A DNA stretch of 64,000 bases from Erythrophleum ivorense (Eukaryota; Streptophyta; Magnoliopsida; Fabales; Fabaceae), in the NCBI GenBank assembly GCA_026724425.1, contig JAIUCV010000004.1:9372001-9436000 (forward strand), read 5' to 3'. Below, in pieces: positions 58,014 through 64,000 of the stretch. The notes under the pieces are model-generated. The model was not told the DNA's origin. It saw only the letters and a list, made by a program, of their open reading frames with translations, and did no database searches. The position numbers and the translations under genes were made by a program. Each line of letters starts with the position of its first letter. Within the stretch, counting starts at the first letter, position 1.

Positions 58014-61000
58014 CTAAACACTATGTGAAGTTGTCTCAAAATAAGAAATGAACTCTGCCTCCATAACAAAAGTAATAGTGAAAGTCTGCTTCTCACTCTT
58101 CCAACATATGGCTCCGCTGACAAACATAAAAATATAACTTGATATTGATTTTTGTGAATAAACACTTCTAACGAAATCTGAATATGAGTCGTCGACTACC
58201 TCAAGGCTCTCAGTTCGTCTATACATCAACATATAGTTCTTGGTACCCTTAAAATACTTCATTACCTTATTTGCAGTTTTCCAATAATCTATACCTGAAT
58301 TTCTCTGATATTTGCCTAACATTCCAAAGCGAATGCAATGTTAGGTCTTGTACGAACCTAAGCATATATAAGGCTTCCGACAATAGAAGCATATGGAATG
58401 TTATGCATCTATTCCTTTTTTAAATCATTCTTCTAGCACTAGTTCAAATTGAATTTGTCACCATTTACAATGGGTGCTACACTTGATAAATAGTCTTTCA
58501 TCTAAAATCTCTTCAAAATCTTATTGATATAGGTTTCTTAAAACATATCCAAAAATATATTAAGTTCTGTCTTTATGGATCTTAATGCCAGTGACATGAA
58601 ATACCTCACTCATATCTTTCATATCAAAATTTTTAGAGAGAAACTATTTTACTTTATATAACAACCCTTTATCATTAGTTGCAAGTAGTATATCATCCAT
58701 ATCTAGCACAAAGAAATAGATTTTACTCCCACTGACATTCTGGTATATACACTAATCTATGATGTTCTCTACAAATTCATATGAGGAGATAACATTATGA
58801 AATTTTAAGTACCATTGGTGGAAGGGTTGTTTTAATCTATATATGCATTTCTTAAGTCTGCACACTAAATGTTCATCGACACTAGGGGAGAATCCTTCAG
58901 ATTATTTCATATATACCTCCTCCACCAATTCTCTATTGAGAAAAGTCATTTTACATCCATCTGATACAGTTCCAAGTCAAAATAAGTAACCAGTGCCATT
59001 ATTATAAGGAGAGAATCTTTCTTAGATACAAGAGAAAAAATCTCTATGTAATCGATTCCTTTCCTTTAAGTGAATTCTTTGGCCACGAGTCTTGCTTTAT
59101 ATCTTTCAACATTGCTTAATAAGTTTCTTTTTGTCTTATAGACCTATTTGCATGCAATGGCCATAGAACCATTAGGCAACTTGATGAGATCTCTGACTTC
59201 ATTGGATGCCATGGAATACATGTCTTCCTTTATGGCATTATGTCATAGTTCAAATTCTTTACAACTGATGGCTTATGAAAATGTTTCAAGATCATTTTTG
59301 ACTCCTATGTTATAATTAAATTCTTGTAGATACACAGCATAATCACTAGGAACTGCTAACCTCCTTATCCTAGTTGATCTTCTTAATATTGACTCAATAT
59401 TCTCTTGGGAAGCATGTTGTTCAACTGGCTATTTAACAATCCCTAGAGGCTATTCATTAATTGGATCAACTTGGTCTTAGTTAATAGGTTGTGGATCATA
59501 AATGATTGGTTATTCAATGCCTATTTAAAATTAACTGGATCAACTTGGTCTTAGTTAATAGGTTGTGGATCATAAATAATTGGTTATTCAATATCTATTT
59601 GAACTTGAGGGCATGGATCACAATCAATCTATCACTTGATGTAGAAGCTTGAATATTAGATTGATCATTTTTAGAACTTAAGTTTTGAGTCTGATCACTT
59701 TCACTGATCAAGTCATTCTTAATAGATTTTGTATTTCTTGATTTTACAATTCTAGTGTTGTGAGATAGACAATAAAATCTGTAACTTTTAGACTTTTAGC
59801 ATAGCCAATGAAATAGCCATTGATGGTCCTTGGATCCAACTTTTTTTCTTGTGGATTGTAAATGCTCACCTTAGACTGGCATCCCCAAATGCGCACATAT
59901 CTTAGACTTGATTTTCAACCTTTCTATATCTCAAATGGTGTCTTTTCAATAGCCTTACATAGAACTTAGTTTAGAATATACACAGCTGTCTTAAAGGCTT
60001 TAGTTCACAAGGACTTAGAAAGTTTGGAGTTAGCCAATATGCTTTTCACCATGTCCAACAATGTTCAGTTTCTTCTTTTAGCTATACCATTTTGGTCTGG
60101 TGACCTAGGCATTGTATATTAGGCAACAATCCCATATTTTTAAAAATATTGAGTAAATGGCCCCAATGTTTCTTCATGTATCTACCATAATACTCTCAAC
60201 CTCTATCTGATCTCACTATTTTGATCTGACCATATTATTTCTTTCCTTTTACCTTAAATATCCTAAAGGCATTTAGTATCTCATTTTTATTATTGAGTAA
60301 ATAGAGATATATATATATATATATATTATAAGTAATCATTAATAAAGGTGATGAAGTATTTCTGACTACTATAGTCCAAATCTGGATTACAAATATCCGT
60401 ATTTATGATTTCTAATATGTTAGAACTCCTCTTAGCACTTCTTTTGGTCTTATTAGTTTGCTTTTCCTTGATGCAATCTATACATGTATTAAAATCAGTA
60501 AAGTCAATAGTATTGAGTATTCTATCTTTTACTAATCTTTTCACCCTCTTTATTGAGATATGACCAAGCCTACGATGCCATAACATAGAAAAATTTTCAT
60601 TAGTAACATTTCTCTTAACACCTATACTACTGGTAACATGTATTGAATCATAAGAGTTACTGTCTTATAATAAAATTTGGACTAGGCAATTGCAAAGTGT
60701 ACAATTGCCAATAATATTAGATTTATAAAATAATTTAAATTCACTTCTTAAAAATTCAAAGTAATATCCCAACTAAACAAGTTTGGAAACAGAAATCAAA
60801 GTTTTAGAGAAACTTGGTATATAAAATGTCTTCTCCAAATTTAAAACAAAACTAGAATTAAGAACTAATATGTATGTTTGTATGGCTTCTATAGTTGAGC
60901 CCATCTTATTTCTTAAATAGATGTGCTGCTCACTGCCCACCAGCTTCCTTTGATTTAGAAAGCCCTACAAGGTATTAGAGATGTGAATTGTTGAGCCAGA

Positions 61001-61638
61001 ATCAATCTACCATGTGTTATTATTAGCATTTACCATATTATGTTCATAATAAAAGTATAGGATTGAGTTACCTCTCTTTTGAAGATAAGCCTTGAATTTG
61101 ACATAGTTCGACTTCATGTGCCCTTTCTTTTTGTAGAAAAAGCATTTGGACTCTTTCTTAATATCCTCATGGATGGGTACCTTGCCCTTCCCTTTTGCCT
61201 TGGCCTTTCTTCTCTTCTTCCCATGTGTTATTGTATGTGCACTTTCACCTATCTCCGCTGTGAGTCTTCCTTCTTGTACACAAATGGTCAAAAGTTCATT
61301 GATTAACCATTTCTCTTTATGTATGTTGTGAGAGATTTTGAAAGGCCCATATTGTTGTGGTAGAGAATTTAGGATGTAGTGTATGAGAAAAGATTCAAAC
61401 ATCTTAACCTTAATATTTTCAATTGAGCCGTTATATTCCTCATTTGCATGATGTGCTCTCGTATATCCTTCATGTCGGTAAGCTTTATAGATGATAACTT
61501 TGTTATTAAAATGCTTGCCAAAGCTTTGTCCGAGGATTTGAACTGTTCATCAATAGCCTTGAGCAAACTTCGAATATTTTGATACTTTTCGATAAACCCA
61601 CGAATACTAATTGATATTTTTATCTTGATGTATATCAT
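58014..61638 (-). pseudogene. copia gag-pol remnants, copy 2
   Basis: Same broken frames as in copy 1 at +31,271: RNase H 58322-58014, GAG-pre-integrase and integrase start 60586-60326, gag 61402-61007 and 61638-61369. The shared stops and shifts show that decay preceded the duplication. Confidence 0.85.
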
Positions 61639-62816
61639 ACTAAGGCGATTGGATCACTCTCAATGTTCATAAAGATTTACAGCTAATGTACTGCTAGTAA
61701 CCATGGGTTTAAGAGGTTCATCTTTCCTGATTGCATTATTAATGTCCATCTACCCTAACTGGAGAAGTATTTTCTCCTTCCAAATATTATAATTATCTCT
61801 AGCTAATTCAAGAACTTAAAAATCAAAGATATTCAAAGGTTGAAAAATTGTACAAACTTACATACTATGTTAATAATTTGAGATAAATAAATATTCTAAA
61901 TGACATGTCATACCAATGCAATACATGTCTATTCAAACTATGAGTTTAGTAATAAATAAAACTACTTATGAGGTAAGTTTTATTTAATTAGACTCATATA
62001 TCAATAATGAAACTAGCAAAATATATCTCTTATCTCAATCTTTGTGGGAAAATTAAGTTAAAAAAAATTACTATGCCACCCTAATTAATTATATAAAATA
62101 TGATAATATTCTTATATGATAATGATTATCATATGAAATATGATCAATTACAATTTGATATCATTTTTCCTTTATGTGATTATAACACTTAATACATAAT
62201 TTTAAAATAATTAAATATGCTGTAACTAAATTTTAATTAAATTAAAATTACACAAATCATATGGCGTCTTAATGACAAAATTACATACTTGAATATAACT
62301 TAACATAATATATAAATAAGTATTACATAATGAGAATTTGAATAATTAATCTACTAAACAAAATGTGACTAATTTAATTAATTAATATTCTCCCTTTAAA
62401 TTAATTTAAGTGTGCTATAAATATTGCCAAAAAATTTCCTAAAATAAGTAATTTTCCAATTTTAGGCAAAAATAATTTTACAATAATTTTTGACAAATGA
62501 CTGACTAAATGTTGTCAAAAAATTAATTTAAATTTATCCAAAGCAAATTTTTCAAAATTTGGACAAATTAAAATGCACATAATAATTTTAAACAAAATAA
62601 ATGGCTGAGAATAATAAAAATTATTATCAAATTAAATATTGGCCCTTTTATTATGTTATTTATTTATTTATTATTTATTTATTTATTTAAATAAATAAAT
62701 AACATATACAAACCCAAAAGAAAGCTGAAAAGAATGCCTATATATATTAGCCCAAAAATGCAATGCCAAGAAATATATATATATATATATATATATTGCA
62801 CAAAAGTAGCAATGAC

Positions 62817-63683
62817 ATAACATGGCAAAAGTGGCAAAGCTATGCTAATGAGGGGGCTTTGGTTCGAGTCCAAATAATACTAGCTTTCAGAAACATTTTA
62901 GAAACATATATATACTAAAGGTTGAAATGTATTCTACAACCATAGCCATGGCATAATTGGCTATTGCACGAGCCTTGTTACTTATGATCCCAGGTTCAAG
63001 TCGGGAGCTCATCAACTTTCATAGCCATGGCACAATTGGCTATTGCACGAGCCTTATTACTTATGATTCCAGGTTCAAGTCTGCAACTCATCAACTTTCA
63101 AAAACAATATTTTTTAATTGAGATGAAAACAGTCCAATAAACAGAAGCCCAAAAAGAAATAAAATTAAACGGGTTTAGTCCAAAACCCAAAGGCCCAAAC
63201 ACGTAGTCAACCCAACAACTTTTTAAGTGAAATGGTGCATTTTTTTTTAAATTGAGATGAAAACGGTCCAATAAATAGAAGCCCAAAAAGAAATAAAATT
63301 AAACAGGCTCAATCCAAAGGCCATGGCACAATTGGCTATTGCATAAGCCTTATTACTTACGATCCCAAGTTCAAGTCTACAGCTCATCAACTTGTAAAAA
63401 CAATATTTTTTTTAATTGAGATGAAACAGTCCAATAAACAAAAAGCCTAAAAAGAAATAAAATTAAACGGGCTAAGTCCAAAACCCAAAGGTCCAAACAT
63501 GTAGTCAGCCCAAACACCCTTTTAAGTGAATCAGTGCATTTTTTTTTAATTGAGATGAAAACAGTCCAATAAACAGAAGCCCAAAAAGAAATAAAATTAA
63601 ATGGGCTCAATCCAAAACCCAGAGGCCCAAACGTGCAACTGGCCCAACACCACTTTAAGTGAAATGGTGCATTTCATTAATGA
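62817..63683 (+). repeat. tRNA-like and tandem leader repeats, copy 2
   Basis: Counterpart of 31544-32410 at +31,273, with the same four A-box/B-box-like pairs and four AATTGAGATGAAAAC blocks. Confidence 0.55.
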
Positions 63684-64000
63684 CACAGAAAATGAAAGGT
63701 CATCTAAAAGGGTCAAAACATGGCACGCTAAAACTCAAAATGGCACATCGTTTATAGGCAATCCATAAATGACTTGTCATTCAAGTTGTCTTTAACATCC
63801 ATTGGGTCACTCGACCTGTAGATGAACCTAACATTTAACCTGATCATTTTTGGTTTTTTTTAGCCTTGTTCTTGGTAGTTCAAGAGTTTATTTTCATCAA
63901 AATTTTATGAGGATCAATTTTATGATATCAAAATGATGAAGAAACGACTTTAAAAGCAAACCCAAATTGAGCATGATATCCGTAAGTTCGAGCTTAAGAA

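Larger units (their letters stand above)
57005..64000 (+). repeat. long direct repeat, copy 2 (continues beyond the window)
   Basis: Matches 25734-32727 base for base wherever compared, with one extra AT unit in the (AT)n tract near 62773. The first 53 bp are LINE sequence, then the copia element. The copy is cut by the window end 40 bp short of where the primer site and 5' LTR should follow. Confidence 0.95.
57058..64000 (-). mobile_element. copia element, second copy (partial in window)
   Basis: Same structure as 25787-33183: 3' LTR at 57058-57418, RNase H to gag remnants at 58014-61638, tRNA-like and tandem leader repeats at about 62817-63683. It arrived by segment duplication, because the LINE flank came with it. 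Confidence 0.9.

Overview
This is nuclear DNA from a plant, most likely a eudicot. The evidence is one complete spliced S-domain (G-type lectin) receptor-like kinase gene, a broken paralogue of it, and dense plant transposons: hAT, L1-type LINEs, Ty1/copia, Ty3/gypsy chromovirus, and Tourist-like and AT-rich hairpin MITEs. I cannot name the species. The non-coding parts are strongly AT-rich with many poly(A/T) and (AT)n runs. I see no bacterial operons, CRISPR arrays, rRNA genes or intact tRNA genes.

Layout. 1-6036: AT-rich sequence with old local duplications, a (CT)n(AT)n microsatellite and one or two exon-like pieces I cannot assign. 6045-10009: a degenerate hAT transposon on the minus strand, bounded by an exact 8-bp target duplication. 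12071-14277: a 5'-truncated LINE with poly(A) tail and 12-bp target duplication, itself interrupted by a 672-bp hAT-like MITE. 16522-20298 (+): the intact kinase gene, 8 exons, about 813 residues. It carries a 211-bp intron in the ectodomain exon that its paralogue lacks. 23.5-33.7 kb: an old LINE remnant containing a 129-bp Tourist-like MITE and a 7.4-kb decayed copia element (-). 34.7-36.6 kb: a patchwork of MITE, TIR-bounded element, filler-like DNA and an antisense LTR fragment.

39790-53670 (-): the second kinase gene, a pseudogene with a frameshift, a stop and loss of catalytic aspartates. Its last intron holds a 10,011-bp Ty3/gypsy chromovirus (40462-50472, +) with two about 2.49-kb LTRs that are over 99% identical and a perfect GAAGG target duplication. 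The gag-pol frame has one in-frame stop inside reverse transcriptase. 55.06-55.50 kb: unrecognised exon-like frames. 57005-64000 repeats 25734-32727 in direct orientation. The only difference I noticed is 2 bp in an (AT)n run.

The direct repeat starts abruptly at 57005 inside sequence identical to 25734. The simplest reading is a tandem duplication with a 31,271-bp unit (25734-57004). That unit contains the pseudogene and the gypsy element, so a second copy of both should lie beyond the window's right edge. An assembly duplication would look the same and must be excluded. The two kinase genes are convergent and belong to the SD1/At4g27290-like type. Clusters of such genes commonly expand by local duplication and decay, and this window appears to show several stages of that process.
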